Below, one piece after another: positions 1 through 7,912 of a stretch of DNA of 28,746 bases. Each line of letters begins with the position of its first letter. The first letter of the stretch is position 1. The translations under genes and the position numbers were made by a program. The notes under the pieces were generated by a model. It saw only the letters and a list, made by a program, of their open reading frames with translations. It had not been told where the DNA came from and searched no databases. The DNA is from an uncultured Oscillospiraceae bacterium (GTDB taxonomy: Bacteria; Bacillota; Clostridia; Oscillospirales; Ruminococcaceae). Location of the stretch: contig CAJUMS010000030.1 of NCBI GenBank assembly GCA_910587465.1, positions 1 through 28,746 on the forward strand, in the 5' to 3' direction.

Positions 1-2
1 CA

Positions 3-46
3 GGCGCTTGAAGCGCCAGTGCAAACCACGCGTTTCACGCGTGGTT
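3..46. other. Two adjacent strong hairpins
   Basis: The first hairpin pairs GGCGCTT (3-9) with AAGCGCC (11-17). The second pairs AACCACGCGT (24-33) with ACGCGTGGTT (37-46) around a 3-base loop, a perfect 10-bp stem. Neither is followed by a T-run on the plus strand, so a plain terminator is not obvious. Closely spaced short hairpins occur at the ends of IS200/IS605-type transposons and in REP-like elements, so this may be the end of an element lying mostly to the left of the window. That reading is inference, because no transposase is visible. Confidence 0.4.
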
Positions 47-52
47 ATGATT

Positions 53-157
53 GTCAATTTCAACATAAAACACTGTGAAAATTTATAATATATATGTTCG
101 GCGTATAACCGTTTTAAACACTTGTATTTTTTGCGCATTTGATGTATACTTAAAATT
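53..157 (+). repeat. 105-bp promoter repeat, copy 1
   Basis: This segment aligns over its full 105 bases with 697-801, with compensating one-base gaps and roughly 85 percent identity by eye. The last 40 bases are the most similar, and that part contains the promoter. Copy 2 drives the cellobiose phosphorylase gene. Copy 1 instead points into the 3' end of a broken minus-strand gene and has no gene of its own in the window. Confidence 0.8.
122..150 (+). promoter_or_regulatory. Stranded promoter in repeat copy 1
   Basis: TTGTAT (122-127) and TATACT (145-150) are separated by 17 bases, the same elements and spacing as the cellobiose phosphorylase promoter in copy 2. If active it would transcribe antisense through the broken gene at 158-578. 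Confidence 0.5.
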
Positions 158-578
158 CTACATACCTGGTGGTATCTCATCCTTAAATCTCTCATATTGA
201 CGTGTCAAATCATTTCTATCGTCAATATCAAAACTTCCCACACACTTACCCGTTGAAAAATCAAATATCCCAATAACAACATCTTGCCACATATTTTTTG
301 TCATTTATATTGTGATTTTTAGCAAAATCCTCAATATAAATCTTGCCATCAGCAGTAGTATCAAAATATTTTAGGGTATATATCCGTCCATTTACAGAAC
401 CCTTATAGCTGTAATCTTCTTTCTCCAAACTGTGATACGATTTAGGTGGGTTTCCGTCAAGTGTCATAATGCCCTCGTCGCTTTCGCTAATTTTAATCAC
501 GCATTCTTCTGGTTTCTCAGTTGCGCAAAAATACTCGTAAAAATTTTGTTGTCTCTTTTTTCCATACCATTTTATCAC
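158..578 (-). pseudogene. Frameshifted gene of unknown function
   Basis: The reading frame from 578 runs about 95 codons and then stops at 261. In the next frame the same strand continues with protein-like sequence (WQDVVIGIFDFSTGKCVGSF, then about 22 residues) to a stop at 158-160. The switch lies at an A6 run near 291-300; removing one A joins the frames into about 140 codons. The joined product is polar and acidic, with no membrane segment or recognised domain. The nominal GTG start overlaps the -10 of a good promoter, so the true start may be further in, or the gene may have lost its 5' end. A sequencing error in the A-run could give the same picture. It sits alone between the two promoter repeats, in an AT-richer stretch than its neighbours, which suggests an acquired and decaying piece. 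Confidence 0.6.
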
Positions 579-597
579 AATGCTTTTGGTTTGTCAA
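569..597 (-). promoter_or_regulatory. Promoter for the broken gene at 158-578
   Basis: On the minus strand TTGACA (597-592) and TAAAAT (574-569) are 17 bases apart. The -10 box overlaps the first codons of the longest possible reading frame, so that frame's GTG cannot be the start of the protein made from this promoter. Confidence 0.6.
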
Positions 598-696
598 GAG
601 GTCTTACAAAAAATGTTCCAGCACTTGTTCTCATCGTTAATTATATCTTGAAACGTACAAAAGTGGCATATAAATCAGATTCATCACACGGTTTTC

Positions 697-801
697 GTCA
701 ATTTTCACATAAAACGTTATGAAAATTTGTTACATATATATTTGGCGTGTAACCGTTTTCAGCCCTTGTATTTTTTGCCCATTTGTTGTATACTTAAAAT
801 T
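697..801 (+). repeat. 105-bp promoter repeat, copy 2
   Basis: This is the counterpart of 53-157 and directly precedes the cellobiose phosphorylase gene. It contains the promoter and, upstream of it, an imperfect palindrome CATAA-AACG-TTATG (709-722). The palindrome is degenerate in copy 1, so it could be an operator kept only where a gene is still regulated; that is inference. Confidence 0.8.
766..794 (+). promoter_or_regulatory. Promoter of cellobiose phosphorylase
   Basis: TTGTAT (766-771) and TATACT (789-794) are 17 bases apart, placing the transcript start near 801, about 40 bases before the ATG. The ribosome site (AAAGGA, about 11 bases before the ATG) lies in a small hairpin formed by GAAAG and CTTTC just upstream of the gene. 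Confidence 0.7.
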
Positions 802-839
802 AGGTAAAAACAATTATTACCGAAAGGACGGTCTTTCTT

Positions 840-3362
840 ATGAAATTTGGTCATTTTGACGACAAGTCAAAGGAGTACGTTATCACGTCTCCGCGCACTC
901 CCTATCCGTGGATAAACTACCTCGGAACTCAGGGTTTCTTCTCGCTGATCTCCAATACGGCGGGAGGATACAGCTTCTACAAGGACGCGCGTCTGCGCAG
1001 GATTACTCGTTACCGCTACAACAACGTTCCCGTTGATATGGGCGGAAGATACTTCTACCTCAAGGACGGCGATACCGTGTGGAATCCCGGCTGGTCGCCC
1101 GTAAAGACCGAGCTTGACGAGTACGAGTGCCGTCACGGTCTTGGTTATACGATCATCACCGGCAAGAAGAACGGCGTTAAGGCAACGGTCAAGTTCTTCG
1201 TTCCGCAGGACTTTAACGGCGAAGTCCAGAAGGTCACTATCACCAACGAGAGCAGCGACAAAAAGTCGCTCAAGCTCACGAGCTTTCTCGAGTGGTGCTT
1301 GTGGGACGCTAACGACGATACCACAAATTTCCAGAGAAACTTCAATACGGGCGAGGTTGAGATAGTCGGATCGACGATCTATCACAAGACCGAATACAAA
1401 GAGCGTCGCGATCACTTTGCGTTCTATACCGTAAACGTTCCCGTTCAGGGTTTTGATACCGACCGTGAGAGCTTCCTCGGACTGTACAACGGCTTTGAGC
1501 GTCCCGACGCGGTATTTGAGGGCAAGCCCCACAACTCCGTCGCGGAGGGTTGGTCGCCTATCGCTTCTCATTATATCGAGCTGGAGCTTGCTCCCGGCGA
1601 GAGCAAGGAGTTGGTATTTTGCCTCGGTTACGTTGAAATGCCCGTTGATGAGAAATTTGACAAGAGTGGCAATTATGACGGTATCATAGCTTCGTACACC
1701 GTTGACGGTGTGGGCGGAACAAAGGAACTTAAAAACGTCATCAACAAGAATAAGGCGCTTGAGATGATCGACCTCTGCAATACTCCCGAAAAAGCGGACA
1801 AGCTGTTCGAGAGCCTTAAGAACTACTGGGATAAGCTGCTCACGCAGTATACGGTCAACTCGCCCGACGAGAAGGTCAACCGTATGGTCAACATCTGGAA
1901 TCAGTATCAGTGCATGGTAACGTTCAATATGTCGCGCTCCGCTTCCTACTTCGAGAGCGGTATCGGCAGAGGAATGGGCTTCCGTGATTCCAATCAGGAT
2001 CTGTTGGGCTTTGTTCACCAGATACCCGAGCGTGCGCGAGAGCGTCTTATTGATCTTGCGGCTACCATGCTCGAGGACGGTGGCGCGTATCACCAGTATC
2101 AGCCGCTTACCAAAATGGGCAACCACGAGCTTGGCTCGAACTTCAACGACGACCCGCTGTGGATGATACTTGCGGTTGCACAGTATGTGAAGGAAACCGG
2201 TGATGTTTCCATTCTCGATGAGAAGGTTCCCTATGAGAACAAGGCTGAGCTTGCGGATACTATGCTCGACCACTGCAAGCGCGCGTTCAACCATGTCTGC
2301 ACGAAGATTGGACCGCACGGTCTGCCGCTTTCGGGCCGCGCTGACTGGAACGATTGTCTGAACCTTTCCTGCTTCTCCGATAAGCCCGGCGAGAGCTTCC
2401 AGACCTACAACAACAAGGAAATATTCCCGAATCCTCCGTTCTATTCGCAGAACGCGGAATCCGTGATGATCGCGGGTATGTTCTGCTTTATCGCTCCGGA
2501 GTACGCGGCTATGTGCCGTCTCAAGGGCGACGAGGAGGAAGCGAAGCGCGCAGAGGCGGAAATTGAGAAAATGCGTACAGCTACCATTGAAAAGGGCTAC
2601 GACGGCGAGTGGTTCCTTCGCGCTTACGACCACAACGGCAACAAGGTCGGCTCTCACGAGTGCGAGGAGGGCAAGATATTCATTGAGCCTCAGGGCTGGT
2701 GTGTTCTTGCGGGTCTGGGCAAGGACAAGGGCTGCGACATCAAGACCCTCGAAAGCGTTGACAAATACCTTAACAGCAAGCACGGATTGGTGTTGAACAA
2801 TCCGGCGTTCACAACATATAAGATCGAGTACGGCGAGATTTCCACCTATCCGGGCGGTTACAAGGAGAATGCTGGCGTGTTCTGCCACAACAACGCGTGG
2901 ATAATCTGCGCGGAGGCTGCCGTAGGACATGGCGACAAAGCGTTCGAGTATTACAGCAAGATAGCTCCCGCGTTCCGCGAGGAGATGAGCGACCTGCACC
3001 GCACAGAGCCGTATGTATACGCGCAGATGATCGCGGGTAAGGACGGCAAGCGTCACGGCGAGGCTAAAAACTCGTGGTTGACGGGTACGGCGGCGTGGAA
3101 CTTTGTTGCGATCTCTCAGTATATCCTCGGCGTTAAGCCGCAATACAACGGCTTGCAGATCGATCCGTCCATTCCTCACGAGTGGGACGGCTTCAAGATT
3201 TCACGTCAGTTCCGCGGCGCGACGTACAACGTAAGAGTATCCAACCCGAATCACGTCTGCTCGGGCGTCAAGTCTATGACAGTTGACGGTAAGCCCGTTG
3301 ACGGAAACATTATCCCCGCGTTTGACGGCGGAGAGCATACAGTTGAGGTAGTCCTCGGCTGA
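840..3362 (+). CDS. cbp: Cellobiose phosphorylase (GH94)
   Basis: Inverting phosphorylase that splits cellobiose with phosphate into alpha-glucose 1-phosphate and glucose in the cytoplasm, saving ATP when cellulose fragments are used. At 840 residues it matches the usual family length. The N-terminal signature (FGHFDDKSKEYVIT, then WINYLG) is that of Ruminococcus-type cellobiose phosphorylases. The beta-sandwich covers roughly 1-290 and the (alpha/alpha)6 barrel roughly 330-770. The barrel carries ADWNDCLNL with the predicted catalytic acid Asp505, and later SWLTGTAAW at the phosphate/sugar site. There is no signal peptide. The gene is monocistronic, with its own promoter and terminator, and no sugar transporter adjoins it. 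Related GH94 enzymes (cellodextrin or chitobiose phosphorylase) are less likely given the ADWNDC motif and N-terminus. Confidence 0.93.
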   Translation: MKFGHFDDKSKEYVITSPRTPYPWINYLGTQGFFSLISNTAGGYSFYKDARLRRITRYRYNNVPVDMGGRYFYLKDGDTVWNPGWSPVKTELDEYECRHGLGYTIITGKKNGVKATVKFFVPQDFNGEVQKVTITNESSDKKSLKLTSFLEWCLWDANDDTTNFQRNFNTGEVEIVGSTIYHKTEYKERRDHFAFYTVNVPVQGFDTDRESFLGLYNGFERPDAVFEGKPHNSVAEGWSPIASHYIELELAPGESKELVFCLGYVEMPVDEKFDKSGNYDGIIASYTVDGVGGTKELKNVINKNKALEMIDLCNTPEKADKLFESLKNYWDKLLTQYTVNSPDEKVNRMVNIWNQYQCMVTFNMSRSASYFESGIGRGMGFRDSNQDLLGFVHQIPERARERLIDLAATMLEDGGAYHQYQPLTKMGNHELGSNFNDDPLWMILAVAQYVKETGDVSILDEKVPYENKAELADTMLDHCKRAFNHVCTKIGPHGLPLSGRADWNDCLNLSCFSDKPGESFQTYNNKEIFPNPPFYSQNAESVMIAGMFCFIAPEYAAMCRLKGDEEEAKRAEAEIEKMRTATIEKGYDGEWFLRAYDHNGNKVGSHECEEGKIFIEPQGWCVLAGLGKDKGCDIKTLESVDKYLNSKHGLVLNNPAFTTYKIEYGEISTYPGGYKENAGVFCHNNAWIICAEAAVGHGDKAFEYYSKIAPAFREEMSDLHRTEPYVYAQMIAGKDGKRHGEAKNSWLTGTAAWNFVAISQYILGVKPQYNGLQIDPSIPHEWDGFKISRQFRGATYNVRVSNPNHVCSGVKSMTVDGKPVDGNIIPAFDGGEHTVEVVLG

Positions 3363-3382
3363 TAAACCAATTAACAAATATT

Positions 3383-3409
3383 AAGGGAGCGGTGATGAAC
3401 CGCTCCCTT
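3383..3409. terminator. Bidirectional terminator
   Basis: An 11-bp perfect stem (3383-3393 with 3399-3409) and 5-base loop lie between two convergent genes. Short T-rich tracts follow on both strands, so it can end both the phosphorylase transcript and the opposing EAL gene. Confidence 0.8.
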
Positions 3410-3415
3410 TGTATT

Positions 3416-6007
3416 TTATCCGTTGATGTTAATCTGTTCTATGCACTGCTTTGTTTGCACAAGACCGTTGCGGCTTCCGTAAGCTAAGCCCTCTCCGACA
3501 AGGAACGTAAAGTTCATTTCGGTCTCCTCGATGCAGACCTCTCCGTCGCCGTACAAATCGCCGATGCCGCTTACCGATCCGCCTTCACAATAAATCTTTA
3601 CGACGCAATTGGCAACATAACAGTTTGTATTGCCCTTGCGAGTTCCTATGCAGTTTATGGTGCGCCCGTTTGCTGTACAGCTTATATTGCCGTTGCGCAG
3701 CATTATCCTGCCCGCACCGTCTTCAAGAGCGCCTATACAGGCGGCGTTGATGCCGCTCAGACGTATGTCTATAAGGAAGTTCTTCATTTGCAGATCGACC
3801 GTGCCGCTAAGCGAGCCTATTCCCACCGAGTCGGGCGCGTTTATCGTCACAGAGAACTTGCAGTTCTCAATATCGACAATGCTGCCTCCGTCGGAAATGC
3901 CCGCCGCTACGCATTTTCTTCCCGAGCAAGCGATCGTGATGTCGCCGCTGATAAAGCGTATTACATTGGAGCAGTCGTTTTTGCCGCCGCCAATCGCGAC
4001 AACGCTGTCTCCGTTAGCCTCGATGTAAAGAGTGCCGACCATGGCTACCACGATATTGCCGGGAGTTTCTCTGCTGTCCGCGCCGATAGCATAACAGTCG
4101 GTTTTGTTCGAGATGATTTTCATCTCCCCGCTGCCCGTCAGCTTAATAGAGGACGACTGCGGAACATAGATACCCTTACCGTCGAGCTCGTTTTTGCCGA
4201 CGGCCTCTATCTCAGCCTCGCAATTCACGCCGAGCATTAGCGCGGGCGCTTCCTTGCTGGTCTTGGTGCGGACGTTGTCGAGGATTATCTTAGTTTTGAG
4301 TCCATCCTTCACGACAAACAGCATATCGAGCAGAATGTCCGATCTTCCTTTAAGCGTGACGTTCGGAGTTTCAATGAATACGGAATCATAATTGTCCGCC
4401 TTTATCATGCACAGATCGACCGTTTCGCCATCGGCGGGGTGATACATGCGGGAAATGCTGCCCGAGCTTTCGAGGTTGATATTTTCGATGTCGCGGATCA
4501 CATTCTCGGATATCTCCAGAAGCATAACAGGTTTGGGCTTGGAGGTGTAGTAACCTTGAATAAGGTCGACACCGAGCTGTATCATTGTTTGAAGCTCCTC
4601 GTATGTCTCAACGCCCTCCGCGAGTGCCTGATAGCCGTTGGCATGAATAAACTCGATAATTCCCGAGACCAGTTTGCGTATTTTCGGCTTGGTATGTATG
4701 CCCTCGATAAGTGCGCGGTCTATCTTGACGTAATCGGGGTTGTAGCGGATAAGGTTGGAGGTGTTGGAGTAGCCCGTACCGTAGTCGTCGACCGCGAGCT
4801 TTATGTTACGGCGACCATGACGCTCGTGGATAGCCGCCAGCTTTGCGTCGTCGATCTCGGTCTGCTCGGTGAACTCAATGACCATTTTTTCCATAAGCTC
4901 ACCGTATTCCTCCTCCAACATATGCCAGTCGTCGTCTGTGAGCATATGCGCGGTGATTGAATTTACGAACAGCTTACGATTTTTCAGCATATCCTGATGC
5001 TTTCCGATAATGTCAAGCGAGTTTCTCATAGTCGCCTTTTCAATATCGTAGAGCCGACGCGCTTTTTCCGCGCAGTCAAGTATTTCAAGCGGGTACATTC
5101 CTATGCTGCTTTCGCTTCGCATAAGCATCTCATACGCGACGATCTCTCCGTTGTGCGCACTGACAATTGGCTGAAAATGATACAAAAACAGATTTTCATT
5201 GATAAGCCGTAAAAAGCGGCTCATCTTTTCATATTCGTCCTTGTTGCTTTCGTACTGTTCGACGGAGTAGCCAACGATGTTGCCGATGCCGTTCAATCCG
5301 GCCTCATACAGCGCGAACTCGGCGGTGCTCATTCTCTTGGCAAGCGGTGCGTTGTCCTCGCCGATACCTGCGGAGAACTGTATTCTTCTGTCCTTTGCGA
5401 AGTCCTTGGCGTTCTCCTCTCTTACGATCCTGCTCAGTTCCTCAAGATACTCAACGCCTTTTCCGATAAAGTTCGGTATATACATCCAGAAACGATTAGC
5501 CGAATGAACGGACACGAGCGTGCCTTTGGGAGCATATTTGATGATCGCCGTAAGCGCGTCGAAGATCTGATATTTCGTCGGCTCGTGCTGATTTTTTGTA
5601 CCGAACTCAATAAGCGCGAGCAGAGATGGCGCGGTATTCTGCGATATTTCCAGTATCAGCCGTGAATTCTCACAGACGGGCAGTATCGACTTGCGCTGCC
5701 ACTCGTGAATATTCTCACTGCGTTTAAGAATACCCGCAGTCAGATTATTGTCATTGTATGAAACGATCTGTACGGAAAGCTGAGTGCCGTTTTCGTAATG
5801 CTCTGGCAGCTTGTTCAGGAACGCGAGCATTTTGTCGTAATCGGGTACATCGTCCATGCCGCCGAGCACGCGGGCATTGCCGTCAAGAAACACCTGACGC
5901 GTTTTGTGGCTTATCAGAAAGCCGCCGATGTCGGGGCAGAATTCTATTATCTTAGGCCATGCCTCACCGAATATGTCTTTCCAACCTATATTTTCCAAAA
6001 CTGACAC
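3416..6007 (-). CDS. c-di-GMP phosphodiesterase (degenerate GGDEF-EAL) with C-terminal beta-solenoid
   Basis: Predicted soluble 863-residue protein. Residues about 1-130 are PAS-like or unknown. About 130-265 look like a degenerate GGDEF domain with no GGDEF motif. About 270-525 form an EAL domain whose metal and catalytic residues look present: Glu293 in YEMLMR (EML instead of EAL), FVNS, EFTEQ, Asp407-Asp408 in DDYGTGY, VKIDR, AEGVE (Glu464, Glu467) and QGYY. Hydrolysis of c-di-GMP is therefore plausible. Residues about 560-850 form roughly seven imperfect repeats of 35-40 residues with alternating short strands and recurring AIG, GIG and CIG turns, typical of a right-handed beta-helix. I infer the GTG at 6007 as start: a consensus promoter lies inside the longer reading frame, and GGGGAG precedes the GTG by about 10 bases. 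It is transcribed divergently from the diguanylate cyclase gene. No secretion signal is visible. Confidence 0.8.
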   Translation of the reverse strand: MSVLENIGWKDIFGEAWPKIIEFCPDIGGFLISHKTRQVFLDGNARVLGGMDDVPDYDKMLAFLNKLPEHYENGTQLSVQIVSYNDNNLTAGILKRSENIHEWQRKSILPVCENSRLILEISQNTAPSLLALIEFGTKNQHEPTKYQIFDALTAIIKYAPKGTLVSVHSANRFWMYIPNFIGKGVEYLEELSRIVREENAKDFAKDRRIQFSAGIGEDNAPLAKRMSTAEFALYEAGLNGIGNIVGYSVEQYESNKDEYEKMSRFLRLINENLFLYHFQPIVSAHNGEIVAYEMLMRSESSIGMYPLEILDCAEKARRLYDIEKATMRNSLDIIGKHQDMLKNRKLFVNSITAHMLTDDDWHMLEEEYGELMEKMVIEFTEQTEIDDAKLAAIHERHGRRNIKLAVDDYGTGYSNTSNLIRYNPDYVKIDRALIEGIHTKPKIRKLVSGIIEFIHANGYQALAEGVETYEELQTMIQLGVDLIQGYYTSKPKPVMLLEISENVIRDIENINLESSGSISRMYHPADGETVDLCMIKADNYDSVFIETPNVTLKGRSDILLDMLFVVKDGLKTKIILDNVRTKTSKEAPALMLGVNCEAEIEAVGKNELDGKGIYVPQSSSIKLTGSGEMKIISNKTDCYAIGADSRETPGNIVVAMVGTLYIEANGDSVVAIGGGKNDCSNVIRFISGDITIACSGRKCVAAGISDGGSIVDIENCKFSVTINAPDSVGIGSLSGTVDLQMKNFLIDIRLSGINAACIGALEDGAGRIMLRNGNISCTANGRTINCIGTRKGNTNCYVANCVVKIYCEGGSVSGIGDLYGDGEVCIEETEMNFTFLVGEGLAYGSRNGLVQTKQCIEQINING

Positions 6008-6104
6008 AGCCGAACATCTCCCCTGGCTTGATAAATATGACGTAATGCTGCCGCGCACTGCGTCGGATAAACTAAACAACTTGATGCAATCATTCTTATA
6101 ATAT

Positions 6105-6133
6105 ATTATACAATATTTCTTATTGAAAGTCAA
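6105..6133 (-). promoter_or_regulatory. Promoter of the EAL/beta-solenoid gene
   Basis: On the minus strand TTGACT (6133-6128) and TATAAT (6110-6105) are separated by 17 bases. The transcript would start near 6098, giving a leader of about 90 bases. This decides the start codon, since the longer reading frame begins upstream of this promoter. Confidence 0.8.
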
Positions 6134-6260
6134 CACTTTTTGATTTTTTGTACAAAAAATACAGTGTGGTGGCTTAGGTTTGGATGTTTTCACGGAAATG
6201 GTATCGGAGCAAATAAAATATCCTTAAAATATTCTTAGTACACCTGTTTGATCCATATTT

Positions 6261-6289
6261 TTGATATAACAGTAACAATAATTTAAAAT
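6261..6289 (+). promoter_or_regulatory. Distal promoter for the leader of the GGDEF gene
   Basis: TTGATA (6261-6266) and TAAAAT (6284-6289) with 17-base spacing would start a transcript near 6296, just before the folded segment at 6322-6420. It matches consensus less well than the proximal promoter at 6525. Confidence 0.5.
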
Positions 6290-6321
6290 GAGGCGTTATA
6301 CTCGCAACAAATCAAACGTAC

Positions 6322-6420
6322 ATTGGTGATAGCCCTGCACGGCGAAAAGTGCGGCGCGCAATATCACCGAGAAACACTGCTATCGCTCGGAAGCCGGGGT
6401 CGCGTCGTTTCGTCCGGCGA
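6322..6420 (+). ncRNA. Folded leader or small RNA of unknown class
   Basis: A GC-rich island in an AT-rich 455-base gap between divergent c-di-GMP genes. GGTGATA (6325-6331) pairs perfectly with TATCACC (6362-6368) around an inner hairpin CTGCAC/GTGCGG (6335-6340, 6349-6354) with a GGCGAAAA loop. CCGAG (6367-6371) can pair with CTCGG (6386-6390), and GCCGG (6393-6397) with CCGGC (6414-6418). The first and second stems share two bases and are partly exclusive, as in a switch. I looked for a c-di-GMP riboswitch and found only scattered similarity. Two plus-strand frames are also open here (about 50 codons), so a small peptide is not excluded. Strand is inferred from the upstream promoter. Confidence 0.35.
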
Positions 6421-6524
6421 TCTTGCTGCGGAGTTCAGAAGCGGAGCTTGAAAATGTGCCGATTATACAAATAGATATATTTATCCGTTTTTGTCCATAA
6501 ATTGGGTTATTTGATAAAAATCCC

Positions 6525-6553
6525 TTGCAATAAATACAAATTTATTATATAAT
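6525..6553 (+). promoter_or_regulatory. Proximal promoter of the GGDEF gene
   Basis: TTGCAA (6525-6530) and TATAAT (6548-6553) are 17 bases apart. The transcript would start near 6560 and skip the folded segment, so expression could be either leader-controlled or independent of it. Confidence 0.75.
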
Positions 6554-6588
6554 ATAAGTAAGCAGCATATCGCGAAAGAGGGTGCATA

Positions 6589-7857
6589 ATGAAACGCAAA
6601 GGGCTTAAACTGACGGGAAGAATGGTAATCATGGCTATCGTGCCGATAATCATATTATCAATATTTATGTCGGCGTTTATCGGATATTCGAGCTACCGGA
6701 GCATTTACAACGAGGTATCGCACGAGTTGTCGAGCGTATGCGTGAGCGTGTTTGAGCTTCTCAATCACAGCGAGCAGTACCGGTTATCACGCTACGATTA
6801 TTTTGACAATAATGAAGATATGTTTGACAGCATAACCCAAAGGACAAATATCTACATAACGGTGTTTGAGGGTAATGAAAGAAAAATAACCACCACGACC
6901 AATCCCGACGGCTCTCGTGCGGTCGGAACCAGAGCGGCGGCGGAGGTCGTCGATACGGTATTGGGCGGCGGAGAGGAATTTTTCTCCGACAACGTTGACG
7001 TAAACGGCGTGCCGTTTTTCGGATTTTACATGCCCGTTACCGAGGGCGGAAAGGTTACGGGAATGGTATTCGCGGGGAAAAGCCGCGAAACGGTTATGAG
7101 CAACATTACAAGCGCGGTTGTCGGGTCGCTTGTGCTGTCATGGCTCGCGGCGCTGGCTGCGGCATTTATCAGCGTACTCGTGGCGAGGGGAATGGTGGGC
7201 TCGCTGTTGTCGGCTGCCGAGTTTCTGAAAAAGATTTCAATGGGCGATACCGAGTGCGTTGCCGAGAAAAAACTGGTAACGCGCGGTGATGAGATAGGAG
7301 ATATGGGCAGAAGTGCCGAAAAGCTGCAACAGGCGCTAAGAAGTTTGATATCCAACGACCCGCTGACGGGGCTGTACAATCGCCGCGCCTGCAATATCAA
7401 GATGAACGATATGCGTGCAAAAGCCGAGGAGGACGGCGCTCCGTTTGTTGCGGCTATCGGAGATATTGACTTTTTCAAGCGCTTTAACGACAACTACGGT
7501 CACGCCTGCGGAGATGAGGTTCTGAAGGATGTGGCGCGGCATCTGTATGACGGAGTTGGCGATAAGGGTTTTGTATCCCGCTGGGGCGGCGAGGAGTTCC
7601 TGATGATCTTTGCAGTACCGTATGATGATGCAGTTGGAACACTGCAATGCATTATGGAAAATATTCGTGAGTACCGCTGTGAATACGAGGATATGAAGCT
7701 CTCCGTGACTATGACGTTCGGCATATCGGAGTATATTGGCGGCACCGTCGACGCGCTTGTAAACTCCGCGGACAATAAGCTGTATTACGGAAAGACGCAC
7801 GGCAGAAACTGCATTATCGAGAATATCCCCGAGGAATGCGTGGAACATAGTAGCTGA
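6589..7857 (+). CDS. Membrane diguanylate cyclase with extracellular sensor
   Basis: Predicted to make c-di-GMP from two GTP at the membrane. Of 422 residues, TM1 is about 12-33, an extracytoplasmic single-Cache-like sensor about 35-170 (ending FGFYMPVTEGGKVTGMVFAG), TM2 about 174-198, then a HAMP-like linker and a GGDEF domain from about 255. The domain has DPLTGLYNRR, a metal site in GDIDFFKRFNDNYGH, and an intact active loop GGEEF at 333-337. The usual RxxD inhibitory site upstream of the loop is absent, so product inhibition through it is not expected. GAGGG precedes the ATG. It is divergent from the EAL gene, pairing synthesis and breakdown of one messenger. No known ligand can be assigned. 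Confidence 0.88.
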   Translation: MKRKGLKLTGRMVIMAIVPIIILSIFMSAFIGYSSYRSIYNEVSHELSSVCVSVFELLNHSEQYRLSRYDYFDNNEDMFDSITQRTNIYITVFEGNERKITTTTNPDGSRAVGTRAAAEVVDTVLGGGEEFFSDNVDVNGVPFFGFYMPVTEGGKVTGMVFAGKSRETVMSNITSAVVGSLVLSWLAALAAAFISVLVARGMVGSLLSAAEFLKKISMGDTECVAEKKLVTRGDEIGDMGRSAEKLQQALRSLISNDPLTGLYNRRACNIKMNDMRAKAEEDGAPFVAAIGDIDFFKRFNDNYGHACGDEVLKDVARHLYDGVGDKGFVSRWGGEEFLMIFAVPYDDAVGTLQCIMENIREYRCEYEDMKLSVTMTFGISEYIGGTVDALVNSADNKLYYGKTHGRNCIIENIPEECVEHSS

Positions 7858-7877
7858 ATAATTTCAATTTATAATGC

Positions 7878-7906
7878 TTGACGTTTTCAAAAAAATATGC
7901 TATAAT
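7878..7906 (+). promoter_or_regulatory. Promoter of the large structured RNA
   Basis: TTGACG (7878-7883) and TATAAT (7901-7906) with exactly 17 bases between them. It lies 20 bases after the GGDEF stop codon and starts a transcript near 7913. Confidence 0.8.
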
Positions 7907-7912
7907 CAAGAT

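Noticed and set aside
867..3179. A 770-codon open frame opposite the cellobiose phosphorylase gene
   Set aside because: It lies wholly antisense to a confident gene, has no ribosome site and an abnormal Val/Leu/Arg-rich composition, as expected from mirror-frame codon bias.
6322..6420. c-di-GMP (GEMM-I) riboswitch before the GGDEF gene
   Set aside because: Only scattered similarity (CGCAA, a GAAA-containing loop, CCGGGGT); the conserved core and closing stem could not be placed.
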